Shown piece after piece: positions 6,473-6,573 of a stretch of 6,573 bases of DNA (within the stretch, counting starts at the first letter, position 1; the number at the start of each line of letters is the position of its first letter). A model generated the notes under the pieces. It was not told the DNA's origin, ran no database searches, and saw only the letters and a list, made by a program, of their open reading frames with translations. The DNA is from Herminiimonas sp. (GTDB taxonomy: Bacteria > Pseudomonadota > Gammaproteobacteria > Burkholderiales > Burkholderiaceae). Location: the NCBI GenBank assembly GCA_014377155.1, contig JACMQD010000142.1, positions 1-6,573 on the forward strand, given 5' to 3'. The position numbers and the translations under genes are program-made.

Positions 6473-6573
6473 ATGACACCGAAATGACAGGTCGCAGATA
6501 AATGACACTTTCAAAAACTTGTCGCATTAAAACAGTTCTGTTTTACGAGCAAGAAAGACAGGTCAAAACAGCA
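6473..6573. repeat. Cluster of short direct and inverted repeats, possible transposon end or operator region
   Basis: ATGACA occurs at 6473-6478, 6484-6489 and 6502-6507. GTCGCA occurs at 6491-6496 and 6521-6526. GACAGGTC occurs at 6486-6493 and 6557-6564. AAAACAG occurs at 6529-6535 and 6565-6571, and its inverse CTGTTTT at 6538-6544 makes a 16-bp near-palindrome with the first copy (two-base centre). No coding frame crosses the stretch, and it is more AT-rich than the flanking genes. Arrays of TGACA/TGTCA and TGTCG sites are known at the ends of Tn5053-, Tn7- and IS21-like elements, where DDE transposase binds several copies. A transcription-factor binding region upstream of smg is the other reading. 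No transposase is in view, so the identity is inferred. Confidence 0.5.

Noticed and set aside
6529..6553. Possible LexA (SOS) box near the right edge
   Set aside because: The CTG and CAG half-sites are not in the CTG-N10-CAG order and spacing.

Overview
The window looks like chromosome from a betaproteobacterium of the order Burkholderiales, with Oxalobacteraceae-like relatives the best guess. The reasons are the smg-then-topB order on one strand, a long TopB with extra zinc ribbons and a lysine/alanine tail, and moderately GC-rich coding sequence. The assignment comes from gene content and remembered family features, not from a database search. No CRISPR array, tRNA, rRNA, transposase gene or defence system is visible.

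Left part, plus strand (1-2442). The window opens inside an aldo/keto reductase gene, of which only the C-terminal part is present. A small zinc-binding GFA/CENP-V family gene follows 35 bp later and is probably co-transcribed. After a 195 bp spacer with a possible promoter come two lipoprotein genes whose ends overlap. The first has a lipobox but is interrupted by an in-frame amber codon at 1300-1302, with the same reading frame intact on both sides. The second is an intact FlgO-domain lipoprotein. A strong hairpin with a T-run at 2421-2447 ends this unit and probably also serves the convergent gene.

Middle and right part, minus strand (2449-6427). Reading leftwards, the genes are smg (DUF494), topB (DNA topoisomerase III, 894 residues) and a small DUF4870 membrane protein. 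The 331 bp between smg and topB hold a possible topB promoter, a small leader hairpin, a 12-bp tandem repeat and a hairpin just after smg, but no convincing gene.

Right edge (6428-6573). This stretch upstream of smg shows no coding sequence. It is dense in short repeats: three ATGACA, two GTCGCA, two GACAGGTC, and AAAACAG twice direct plus once inverted. The pattern resembles the multi-site ends of transposons moved by DDE/rve-type transposases (Tn5053/TniA, Tn7/TnsB, IS21-like), or a regulator-binding region. In many betaproteobacteria dprA lies directly upstream of smg, so its absence here would fit an insertion. This and the amber codon are the two observations most worth checking. Nothing else suggests an undescribed system.
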